This document shows positions 1 to 6,212 of a DNA stretch of 18,476 bases, piece by piece (within the stretch, counting starts at the first letter, position 1; each line of letters begins with the position of its first letter). The DNA is from Trebonia sp036501515 (GTDB taxonomy: Bacteria > Actinomycetota > Actinomycetes > Streptosporangiales > Streptosporangiaceae), in the NCBI GenBank assembly GCA_036501515.1, contig DASYAD010000014.1, positions 1 through 18,476 of the forward strand, written 5' to 3'. Below the pieces are notes generated by a model. The model worked only from the letters and a program-made list of their open reading frames with translations, searched no databases and had not been told where the DNA came from. Both the position numbers and the translations under genes were made by a program.

Positions 1-5
1 GGCAG

Positions 6-47
6 CACCACCTAAGCGGGGCGTACCAGCACCCTTGGCTGGTGGTG
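6..47. repeat. Competing short inverted repeats upstream of PhyH gene
   Basis: CACCACC at 6-12 can pair with GGTGGTG at 41-47, and ACCAGC at 25-30 can pair with GCTGGT at 38-43. The two stems share bases 41-43, so they exclude each other. This could be the 3' end of a terminator from an upstream gene or a leader structure. Because the structure covers the possible TTG start at 35, it favours the ATG at 71 as start of the next gene. No U-tract follows. Confidence 0.25.
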
Positions 48-70
48 AGCCTGATCGCTGGACTGGGGCC

Positions 71-910
71 ATGAGCACTGGGGGCACGGGCAGGGGTGGC
101 ACTGACGTCCTGACGCAAGACGACATCGGACTCTTCATCGAGTCCGGCTATGCGATGGTGCGCGGGGCGTTCGCCGCCCGTCAGGCGGCGGCCGCCCGGG
201 CGTGCCTGTGGCAGCGCATGGAACAGAAGGCCGGCATCCGGGAGTCAGACCCGGCCACCTGGCCAGAGCGGTACGACATCGAAGAGCACCTCATCAGCCC
301 GGCGGTCCTCGCGTGCTTCACCGACCGGATCGCCGCCGCGATCGGCCAGCTGGTCGGCCCTGACCGCTGGCGGGGCGAGCGGCGCTGGGGGCTGTGGCCG
401 GTCAACTTCTCTTTCGGGCGGTCGCGGCCGTACGACTTCCCGGTGACCGGCTGGCACATCGACGGGAACTGGTTCCGGCATACCGTCGACAGCCCCAGGC
501 AGGGGCTGCTTGTCGTCGGGCTGTTCAGCGACATCGAGCCGCGCGGCGGCGGCACGATTCTCGCCCTCGGATCGCACAAGCGGACCGCGCGGGTCCTGGC
601 CGCCCATCCGGCTGGTATGGCGCACCGTGACCTGTTCAGCGCGGTGCTGAGCGAGCCGATCGGCGACTTTCACGAGGTGACCGGCTCGGCCGGCGACGTG
701 CTGCTGGCCCATCCGTTCCTGTTCCACACCAAGGGCTTCAAGCACGTCGGCGGTCCCCGGATCATCAGTAACACCGAAGCCGGGCTGCGCGAGCCGATGG
801 TGCTTGACCGTGGCCCAGGCGGCGCCTACTCGGTGCTGGAGGAATCGATCAGGACGGCGCTGCGCGAGGCGCCGGCGATTCCGCGCGGGGCGCGGAACTG
901 CCGCTTCTGA
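71..910 (+). CDS. Phytanoyl-CoA dioxygenase (PhyH) family Fe(II)/2-oxoglutarate oxygenase
   Basis: Predicted 279-residue non-haem iron oxygenase of the PhyH family, whose members couple 2-oxoglutarate decarboxylation to substrate hydroxylation. The N-terminus (LTQDDIGLFIESGYAMVRGAF) is the usual PhyH opening. The metal triad is visible: H129-x-D131 in GWHIDGNW and the distal H219 in FLFHTKG, followed by R230 in GGPR, the expected 2-oxoglutarate-binding arginine. No signal peptide or membrane segment is seen. I chose ATG 71. A TTG at 35 would add 12 residues but lies inside a hairpin, and neither start has a strong ribosome binding site. The gene converges on the acyl-CoA ligase at 961-2556 across 50 bp with no clear terminator. 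The substrate is unknown; actinobacterial PhyH proteins act on acyl-CoAs and also on small secondary metabolites. Confidence 0.85.
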   Translation: MSTGGTGRGGTDVLTQDDIGLFIESGYAMVRGAFAARQAAAARACLWQRMEQKAGIRESDPATWPERYDIEEHLISPAVLACFTDRIAAAIGQLVGPDRWRGERRWGLWPVNFSFGRSRPYDFPVTGWHIDGNWFRHTVDSPRQGLLVVGLFSDIEPRGGGTILALGSHKRTARVLAAHPAGMAHRDLFSAVLSEPIGDFHEVTGSAGDVLLAHPFLFHTKGFKHVGGPRIISNTEAGLREPMVLDRGPGGAYSVLEESIRTALREAPAIPRGARNCRF

Positions 911-960
911 GCCTGGGCTCATCCGCTATCTTTGAACCCGCCGGCGCTTCTTGCTGTGAT

Positions 961-2556
961 CTAGAGCCGGGATACGCGGAGCAAGGCGGGCAAGTCGGTG
1001 CGGATGATCTTGTTCATCGCATTCACGGGGAGTGCCGCCGCGCGGCCCCAGACCTCGGGGACCTTGTAGCGGGCGAGGCGGGCCGCGCAGAAGGACGTGA
1101 GCGCGGCCGCGGTCAGCGCGTCGTCCCTGCCGGGGGCGGCGGAAACAACGAGAGCCGCGACCCGCTCACCAAGGCGCTCGTCGGGGACGCCGAAGACGGC
1201 GGCCGCCGCGACGCCGGGATGCTGGGTGAGGACGGCCTCGACCTCGGCGGGTGAGACGTTGGCGCCGCCGCGGACGATCATCAGCTTCTTGCGGTCGACC
1301 ACCGTCAGCCAGCCGTCGGCGTCCAGCCGGCCGATATCGCCGGTGGCGACCGTGCCCGGGCCAGCCAGGTCAGCGGGCGCTGCCCGGTCAGACGGTGTCC
1401 CCCGGCCGACGGCCGGCGGCGCGTCAGCGGGCGGGGACTGGTCAGCGGGGCGGAGCACGTCGCCGTCCCAGTAGCCGAGGGGCGGCCGCCAGGCACCCGC
1501 CCAAGGGCCGGCCGTGGCCGTGGAAAGGCGCAGCTCGCCGGTGCTGCCGGGAGCTAGCCCGCGGCCGTCGCCGTCGTAAGCGGCGACGGTGAGGTGGGGC
1601 AGCACCTGGCCGCTGGCGCCCTCCCGGTGAGTGCCGTCCACCGGGTCGATGGCGACGACCGTCGGCGCTTCCGACAGGCCGTAAGTAGCGGTCACGGCGA
1701 TGCCGTGGCGCCCGCGGAAGGCGTCGCGGATGTGGCCGGGGCAGTCGCCGCCGCCGGTCCATACCTCGGTGACCGAGTCCAGCGGCGGGCCCGCGTGCCC
1801 GGCCAGGTCGAGCAGCTGGGCCGGGGCCCCGTTCCAGGTGGTGACCTGGCCCCGCTGGATCCACTCGGCGACCCCATCAGGATCGCGGCGGACCATGACG
1901 ACCGCGCACCCGCCTGCCTGCGCCGTCACCAGCACCGAGAGCACCTGCAAGTTGAGGATCGTGAACGGGAAGCAGTCGCCCTTGCGCAGGCCCGGCCCCC
2001 AGCCGCGGACGGCGACCAGCACCGACGCGGGCAGCACGAGGTTGTGCTGGCTGTGCACGATGGCTTTGGGCGCGCCCGTGGTGCCGCTGGAGAAGGCGAT
2101 CGCGGCCGGGGCGTGCGGGGCGGCACGAATGGCGGGCGCCGCTGGCCTGGCCGCGGTCAGTTCCGCCCAGCGGCGTTGACCGACGACCGCGCCGCCCGCG
2201 GTCACCGCGGCGGCATCGAGCGCGCAGCGCGGGCCGGCCAGCACGACCTTGGGCTGGCAAAGGGCGGCCAGCGCCTGCTGCTCGGCCGGTGTGAGGGCTT
2301 CGCCGATGCCCGCCCAGATCGCGCCGATCCGCTGGGCGCCGAGGAAGGCCGCGACGATCGGCAGGTCGTTGGGCAGGCAGGCCGCCACCCGGTCGCCCGG
2401 GCGCACGCCGAGCTCCCACAGCGCCCCCGCCGCGGCGCCGGCCGCGGCGTCCAGTTCCGCGTAGCTCAGCGTGCCGCTCCGGGCGGTGACGGCGGGGGCG
2501 GCGGCCCGCCGGGCCAGCTGCGGCTCGAGCAGCCGGGCGATCGAGGGAACGGTCAC
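961..2556 (-). CDS. AMP-forming acyl-CoA ligase, class I adenylating enzyme (first of two)
   Basis: Predicted 531-residue enzyme that activates a carboxylate as acyl-AMP and transfers it to CoA. ANL-superfamily motifs appear in order: the P-loop-like SSGTTGAPKA at about residues 156-165, YGLSEAP (A5), ATGDIG (A7), DRKKLMIVRGGANVSPAEVE (A8 hinge) and the C-terminal catalytic lysine in NAMNKIIRTDL. An unusual proline/alanine/aspartate-rich insert of about 35 residues lies just before the TGD motif (around nt 1350-1470). It looks like a disordered linker, absent from the neighbouring ligase. The start is GTG (complement of 2554-2556), with GGAG about six bases upstream. It lies 52 bp downstream of the second ligase on the same strand, so the two are probably co-transcribed. 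Substrate specificity cannot be read from the sequence. Confidence 0.88.
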   Translation of the reverse strand: MTVPSIARLLEPQLARRAAAPAVTARSGTLSYAELDAAAGAAAGALWELGVRPGDRVAACLPNDLPIVAAFLGAQRIGAIWAGIGEALTPAEQQALAALCQPKVVLAGPRCALDAAAVTAGGAVVGQRRWAELTAARPAAPAIRAAPHAPAAIAFSSGTTGAPKAIVHSQHNLVLPASVLVAVRGWGPGLRKGDCFPFTILNLQVLSVLVTAQAGGCAVVMVRRDPDGVAEWIQRGQVTTWNGAPAQLLDLAGHAGPPLDSVTEVWTGGGDCPGHIRDAFRGRHGIAVTATYGLSEAPTVVAIDPVDGTHREGASGQVLPHLTVAAYDGDGRGLAPGSTGELRLSTATAGPWAGAWRPPLGYWDGDVLRPADQSPPADAPPAVGRGTPSDRAAPADLAGPGTVATGDIGRLDADGWLTVVDRKKLMIVRGGANVSPAEVEAVLTQHPGVAAAAVFGVPDERLGERVAALVVSAAPGRDDALTAAALTSFCAARLARYKVPEVWGRAAALPVNAMNKIIRTDLPALLRVSRL

Positions 2557-2608
2557 CGCCGCTCCAGGCCCGCGGTCCCGGCGACTGGACCGGACATCAC
2601 GGCAGGCA

Positions 2609-4210
2609 TCACGCCGTTCGCTCCCGCCAGTTCCGGCGCAGCGCCTCCTTCACGACCTTGCCGACGTCGCTGACGGGCAGGGCGGCGCAGATCTCCACGT
2701 AGCGGGGCACCTTGTAGTTCGACATCCGCATCCGGGCCCAGGCGGTCACCCCGGCCGCCGACAAGACGGCGCCTGCCTGCGGGACGACGAACGCGGCGCC
2801 CACCTCGCCCATCCGCTCATCGGGCACGCCGATGACCGCGACCTGGGCGATGTCCTCGTTCCCGAGCAGCAGGTCCTCGATCTCGGCCGGGTAGGCGTTG
2901 AAACCGCCGACGACGAACATGTCCTTGATCCGTCCGGTCACCCGCAGGTAGCCGCGCTCGTCCATCAGCCCGATGTCGCCAGTGCGGAGCCAGCCGTCAC
3001 CGTCGACCGCCGCGGCGGTGGCATCCGGGTCGTCGAGGTAGCCGGCCATGACGTTGTAGCCGCGGAAGGCGATCTCCCCCAGCTCGCCGCGGGGCAGCTC
3101 CGACCCGTCGGCCCCGGCGATCTTCAGCTCGGTGCCCGGCATCGCCCGGCCGCTGAAAGTGGCGATCGTGTCCGGGTCGTCGCCGGCACGGCAGATGGCG
3201 GCCGGGCCGTTGGTCTCGGTCAGGCCGTACCCGGTGAAGATCGTCTCGAAGACCTTCTCGTCGCGCAGCCGCCTGATCAGCTCGACCGGGATGTCGGCGC
3301 CGCCGGTCACGGTGGTGCGCAGGGTCGACAGGTCGTAGCGGTCGCGGTCGCCGAACAGCAGCAGCTCCTGCAGCAGCGTCGGCGGTCCCGGCAGGAAGGT
3401 GACCCGCTCGTCCGCGACGACCCGGGCCACGCTGCCCGCGTCGAACACCGGCATCGGGATGACAGTGGCGCCCCGCATGAGCGCCGCGATCCAGCCCGCC
3501 TTGAGCCCGAACGTGTGCGAGAACGGGCTGACGATGAGGTAGCGGTCCGCCGCGCGCAGACCGACGATGCCGGCCCAGTCGTCGAACAGCGTGGTCACCT
3601 GGGCGTGCTTGCTCAGCGCACCCTTGGGCCGCCCGGTGGTGCCCGACGTGAACAGGATGTCCGACGGGTCATCGCCTGCCACCGCGGCGATCCTGTCCCT
3701 GGCGGTGCCCTCGCTGACCTGGCCGGCGCGGGCCAGGTACTGGTCCCATGAGGTGCCCGTGTCATGCGGCCCGTCGAGCAGGACCACCGCGCGCAGCCCG
3801 GGCAGCGCCTGCCCGGTCTGCGTCAGCCAGTCGCGCAGCATCCCTTGATAGTCGTAGCCGAGGAACCCGTCGACGGTGAACAACGTGCGGGCACGGGCCT
3901 GGCCGAGCACGTGCGCGGCCTCACCGCCCTTGAACCGGGTGCTGAGCGGCACCAGCACACCGCCCGCGCCGAGGATACCGAGGGCCGCGATCATCCACCG
4001 GCCGCTGTTCGGCGCCCAGATCGCGGCCCGGTCCCCCGGCTCGATTCCCGCCGCCATGGCGGCCCGGGTCGACCGGACGATTTCCTGCCCAAGCTCGGCG
4101 TAGGTCATCCGCACGGCGCCGTCGACAATGGCCTCGGTGTCACCGAACCGCCGCGTCGCGCACAGGACGCGGGCGACGATGCCCGTGCCGTCCCCGGGAA
4201 GCACATCCAT
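2609..4210 (-). CDS. AMP-forming acyl-CoA ligase, FadD3-like
   Basis: Predicted 533-residue acyl-CoA synthetase. Visible motifs are TSGTTGRPKG (residues 188-197), GYGLTETNGP (A5), RTGDIG (A7), GRIKDMFVVGGFNAYPAEIE (A8) and the lysine in SDVGKVVKEAL (A10). The overall wording resembles the actinobacterial FadD3 group, whose characterised member activates a steroid-ring propionate (HIP). That resemblance is from memory and does not prove the substrate. The start is ATG at 4208-4210 (complement). No good Shine-Dalgarno is seen. The perfect palindrome at 4228-4241 lies 18 bases upstream, so the gene is probably controlled by the divergently transcribed GntR regulator. It heads a two-gene minus-strand operon with the ligase at 961-2556. 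Confidence 0.88.
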   Translation of the reverse strand: MDVLPGDGTGIVARVLCATRRFGDTEAIVDGAVRMTYAELGQEIVRSTRAAMAAGIEPGDRAAIWAPNSGRWMIAALGILGAGGVLVPLSTRFKGGEAAHVLGQARARTLFTVDGFLGYDYQGMLRDWLTQTGQALPGLRAVVLLDGPHDTGTSWDQYLARAGQVSEGTARDRIAAVAGDDPSDILFTSGTTGRPKGALSKHAQVTTLFDDWAGIVGLRAADRYLIVSPFSHTFGLKAGWIAALMRGATVIPMPVFDAGSVARVVADERVTFLPGPPTLLQELLLFGDRDRYDLSTLRTTVTGGADIPVELIRRLRDEKVFETIFTGYGLTETNGPAAICRAGDDPDTIATFSGRAMPGTELKIAGADGSELPRGELGEIAFRGYNVMAGYLDDPDATAAAVDGDGWLRTGDIGLMDERGYLRVTGRIKDMFVVGGFNAYPAEIEDLLLGNEDIAQVAVIGVPDERMGEVGAAFVVPQAGAVLSAAGVTAWARMRMSNYKVPRYVEICAALPVSDVGKVVKEALRRNWRERTA

Positions 4211-4227
4211 AGCGTCACGATAACGGC

Positions 4228-4241
4228 ATCCTTATAAGGAT
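4228..4241. promoter_or_regulatory. Perfect 14-bp palindrome, probable operator of the divergent ligase/GntR promoter
   Basis: ATCCTTATAAGGAT is a perfect palindrome in an otherwise very GC-rich region. It lies 18 bp upstream of the ligase start (4210) and about 34 bp upstream of the -10 box proposed for the regulator. Position and symmetry fit a dimeric GntR/FadR-type repressor controlling both genes. A related half, TAAGGAT, recurs at 7079-7085 in the SDR/amidohydrolase promoter. Binding is inferred, not shown. Confidence 0.6.
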
Positions 4242-4274
4242 TACTAGGCTCGCGACGATACCGCTGCGGACGGC

Positions 4275-4280
4275 TAGACT
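4275..4280 (+). promoter_or_regulatory. -10 box (TAGACT) for leader ORF and GntR regulator
   Basis: TAGACT fits the actinobacterial TAnnnT -10 pattern. A start seven to eight bases downstream would fall at or next to the A of the ATG at 4288, predicting a leaderless transcript. No convincing -35 hexamer is seen. Confidence 0.4.
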
Positions 4281-4287
4281 GCTGGAC

Positions 4288-4323
4288 ATGACCGCCCGTT
4301 ACCAGCCGGGCGCGGCCCCGTGA
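4288..4323 (+). CDS. Possible 11-codon leader ORF coupled to the GntR gene
   Basis: ATG at 4288 opens an 11-residue ORF (MTARYQPGAAP). Its TGA stop at 4321-4323 overlaps the GTG start of the regulator at 4320 (GTGA arrangement). The proposed -10 box would make the message start at this ATG, so it could be read as a leaderless cistron that delivers ribosomes to the regulator, which has no clear Shine-Dalgarno of its own. No attenuation codon run is visible. Short ORFs of this size occur by chance, so this remains a hypothesis. Confidence 0.3.
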   Translation: MTARYQPGAAP

Positions 4324-5156
4324 GCGACACCCGCCGCGGCCGCGTCCCGCAGCACCGCATCGCCGAGACAGTCGCGGCCGAGCTGCGCGCCCGCATCCTC
4401 GCGGGCGACGGCGCCGGTGACGGCAGGGGCGACGGCGCGGGCGGCTACCGGCTGCCCACCCAGGACCAGCTGGTGACCGAGTTCGGCGTCAGCTACCCGT
4501 CGGTCAGGGAAGCCATCCGCATCCTCGAGACCGAGGGACTCGTCACCGTGCGCCGCGGCAACGTCGGCGGCGCCGAGGTCCACCGCCCCGATGAGTCGTC
4601 GGCCGCCTACCACCTCGGGCTCGCGCTGCAGGCCCGCCGGGTGACGCTGGGCGACCTCGCCGGCGGGCTGCAGCGGCTTGAGCCGATGTGCGCGGCCGAG
4701 TGCGCCCGGCGCGAAGACCGCGCTGAGGCGGTCGTACCCGCGCTCGAGGCCAGCATCGAGAAGTCGGCCGCGCTCACCGGCGACGGCGTGACGTTCACCG
4801 AGGTCGCCAGGGAGTTCCACGACCTGCTGGTGGCGTTCACCCCCAACGCGACGATCAGGCACGTGGTCGGCAGCCTGGTCACGCTGTGGTCGGCTCAGGA
4901 GGTGGCCTGGGCCGAGCTGATGACGGTCCGCGGCCAGTACCCGGCGCCCGACGTGGCGGCTGACGCCGTGCGCATCCACCAGCGCATCGCCGCGGCGATC
5001 GCGGCCGGGCACGACGACACCGCCGAGCGGCTGGCCCGGGCGCACCTCGCGGCGACGCAGTCGCTGATCCTCGACCGCTACGACGAGGGCATCGTCACGG
5101 TCTCGTCCGCCCAGGCCCGCCAGGCGATCCAGTCCGGCCGGGGCGGCCGCGCCTAG
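4320..5156 (+). CDS. GntR-family transcriptional regulator, FadR subfamily (FCD domain)
   Basis: Predicted 278-residue DNA-binding regulator. Residues 12-90 form the winged helix-turn-helix (LVTEFGVSYPSVREAIRILETEGLVTVRRG is the recognition part). Residues from about 95 onward form an all-helical FCD effector domain. Histidines in REFHDLLV, RIHQRIAAAI and ARAHLAA sit where FCD domains bind a metal and carboxylate ligand. Between the first helix and the conserved RLPTQDQL there is a Gly-Asp-rich insert (GDGAGDGRGDGAGG), several residues longer than the usual loop. The start is GTG, overlapping the stop of a leader ORF. The gene is divergent from the acyl-CoA ligases and probably represses them and itself through the palindrome at 4228-4241, with an acyl-CoA or organic acid as a plausible effector. 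Confidence 0.88.
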   Translation: MSDTRRGRVPQHRIAETVAAELRARILAGDGAGDGRGDGAGGYRLPTQDQLVTEFGVSYPSVREAIRILETEGLVTVRRGNVGGAEVHRPDESSAAYHLGLALQARRVTLGDLAGGLQRLEPMCAAECARREDRAEAVVPALEASIEKSAALTGDGVTFTEVAREFHDLLVAFTPNATIRHVVGSLVTLWSAQEVAWAELMTVRGQYPAPDVAADAVRIHQRIAAAIAAGHDDTAERLARAHLAATQSLILDRYDEGIVTVSSAQARQAIQSGRGGRA

Positions 5157-5263
5157 GCAGCGGCGCCTAGGCGGCCGCGCCTTGTACGGCAGCCGTGCGT
5201 TGCTGTCGCCTTGCGGCCGGCCGGCCGCTGCCGCCGGCTGCGACTTGTACTGCAGCGGCACCG

Positions 5264-5298
5264 TGCGGTGGCGTCGTTGCCTTGCGGTGGCGTCGTTG
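5264..5298. repeat. Direct repeat, 16 bp, period 19
   Basis: TGCGGTGGCGTCGTTG occurs at 5264-5279 and again identically at 5283-5298. It is part of a simple GC-rich stretch downstream of the GntR gene; no function is evident. Confidence 0.7.
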
Positions 5299-5340
5299 TC
5301 GCCCTGGCCCCGGTCGCTGCTGCCGGCCGCTCCGCGTCGG

Positions 5341-5475
5341 CCGCGACTTTCTATCAGTTAGGGCGGCCTCCCGCGACTTTCTATCAGTTCGTGTGTCGCA
5401 TTTCCGGCATTTCGGGCGAGGAAATGACTCCAACCGATAGGAAGTGGGGGAAAGAGCTGCTAACCGACAGGAAGT
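5341..5475. repeat. Four-copy symmetrical repeat array, element AACYGAYAGRAAGT
   Basis: Two identical 19-bp copies of CCGCGACTTTCTATCAGTT lie at 5341-5359 and 5371-5389. Their last 14 bases, read on the minus strand, are AACTGATAGAAAGT. The same element in the opposite orientation is at 5432-5445 (AACCGATAGGAAGT) and 5462-5475 (AACCGACAGGAAGT). Copies within each pair are exactly 30 bp apart, and both pairs share one dyad centre at 5410.5. Inside lies a further inverted repeat, CATTTCC (5399-5405) and GGAAATG (5420-5426). The array could fold into long imperfect hairpins. It sits between convergent genes, so a REP/BIME-like element or bidirectional terminator is more likely than an operator. 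Confidence 0.8.
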
Positions 5476-5495
5476 CAGCGGTCCCGGCGTGGGCG

Positions 5496-5593
5496 CGGGG
5501 AGGAGCGGGGAGGAGCGGGGAAGATGAGCACGGAAAGGGAGGACGGAAAGTGGGGAGGGGGACAAGAGGGGGAAGGGGAAGAAGGGGAAGGAA
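5496..5593 (+). repeat. G-rich tandem repeat and purine tract
   Basis: CGGGGAGGAG is tandemly repeated at 5496-5505 and 5506-5515, with a third partial copy. From 5532 to 5593 only three bases (5544, 5551, 5563) are pyrimidines, and 5564-5593 is an unbroken 30-base purine run with several GGGG blocks. Such tracts can form triplex or G-quadruplex structures. No coding role is supported. Confidence 0.7.
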
Positions 5594-5641
5594 CGGCGAC
5601 GAGCCGGGCATGTCGCCTCCTGTGCCGCGACCGCGGTTGTC

Positions 5642-5710
5642 GGAGCAGGCGGGCGCCGTCGCCGGAGCCAGGCGGGCGCTGTCGCCGGAGCCGGCGGGGG
5701 CGGTCAGGCG
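5642..5710. repeat. Approximate 22-23-bp tandem repeat at the VOC gene 3' end
   Basis: Two close copies (5642-5663 and 5664-5686), plus a more diverged third running into the VOC stop codon, share a core GGAGCCAGGCGGGCGC. The core GCCAGGCGGG also occurs in the 23-bp repeats on the other side of the VOC gene (6079-6146). Confidence 0.55.
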
Positions 5711-6057
5711 GGCTGCCACAGCTCGACCCGGTTGCCCTCGGGATCGGTGACCCAGCCGAACTGGCCGACGCCCTCCATGCCCTGGGTTTCCTCGGCCACG
5801 TCAGCGCCCTTAGCGCGCAACTGCGCGAGCATCGCGTCCAGGTCGCCGACCCGGAAGTTGAGCATGGTCTGCTGAGCGGGGGACCCGAAGTAGTCGGTGC
5901 CGGACTCGAACGCCGCGAACACCGTCGGCCCGGTTTCCTGCGCCCACAGGCCGTTCTCGTCGGCGTCAAGGCCCAGGCAGTCGCGGTACCACGCGGTCAG
6001 GGCGGCCGGGTCCGCGGCGCGGATGAAGTACCCGCCGATGCCAAGTACGTGTTCCAT
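5704..6057 (-). CDS. VOC (glyoxalase/bleomycin-resistance fold) family protein
   Basis: Predicted 117-residue single-domain vicinal-oxygen-chelate protein. It has the beta-alpha-beta-beta-beta module pair: GIGGYFIRAADPAALTAWYRDCLGL at the start, and a second module ending in WVTDPEGNRVELWQP, the family's typical C-terminal strand with the metal-type glutamate. The first-strand histidine seen in metal-dependent members is replaced by glycine (GIGGYF), so this may be a non-metal or altered-metal member. The start is ATG at 6055-6057 (complement), judged by the VOC domain beginning there; the frame stays open upstream only because it runs antisense to the SDR. The ribosome binding site is weak. 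It follows the SDR at 6213-6974 on the same strand across 155 bp. The substrate is unknown. Confidence 0.8.
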   Translation of the reverse strand: MEHVLGIGGYFIRAADPAALTAWYRDCLGLDADENGLWAQETGPTVFAAFESGTDYFGSPAQQTMLNFRVGDLDAMLAQLRAKGADVAEETQGMEGVGQFGWVTDPEGNRVELWQPA

Positions 6058-6078
6058 GCCGACATCTTGCCAGCGCGG

Positions 6079-6146
6079 TGCCAGACGGGTTGCCAGGGCA
6101 CTGCCAGGCGGGTCGCCAAGGCACTGCCAGGCGGGTTGCCAGCACG
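6079..6146. repeat. Three-copy 23-bp tandem repeat upstream of the VOC gene
   Basis: Units at 6079-6101, 6102-6124 and 6125-6146 follow the pattern TGCCAGRCGGGTYGCCA plus a spacer, with few substitutions. They lie 21 bp upstream of the VOC start codon, in the gap between SDR and VOC genes. They could be a repeated protein-binding site or a simple tandem duplication. Confidence 0.75.
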
Positions 6147-6212
6147 CCATTGCCCCGCCGCCACCGTCTCGGCCGCGGGGACCGGACCGCCGGCGGCTGG
6201 CGCGCTGAGTGC

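Larger units (their letters stand above)
5157..5703. other. 547-bp gene-free, repeat-rich convergent intergenic region
   Basis: This stretch separates the 3' ends of the GntR gene (+) and the VOC gene (-). Open frames cross it on both strands, but they have no plausible start or recognisable domain and are low-complexity. It contains, in order, a 16-bp direct repeat with 19-bp period (5264-5298), a four-copy symmetrical repeat array (5341-5475), two copies of a 10-bp G-rich unit (5496-5515), a purine-rich tract (5532-5593) and an approximate 22-23-bp tandem repeat (5642-5710). As neither flanking gene starts here, promoters are not required; termination or repeat-element functions are more likely. 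Confidence 0.6.

Noticed and set aside
5341..5389. CRISPR array
   Set aside because: Only two direct copies of 19 bp with an 11-bp spacer, then inverted copies; no uniform repeats and spacers and no cas genes.
5341..5475. Terminal inverted repeats of an insertion sequence
   Set aside because: Only 42 bp lie between the inner copies, there is no transposase frame and no evident target duplication. A miniature element cannot be excluded but is not supported.
5167..5565. Minus-strand 132-codon open frame encoding repeated LTDRKS peptides
   Set aside because: The peptide repeat arises because the 30-bp DNA repeat spacing is a multiple of three, and the opposite strand gives similar repeats. There is no credible start or domain, so I treat it as non-coding DNA repeat.
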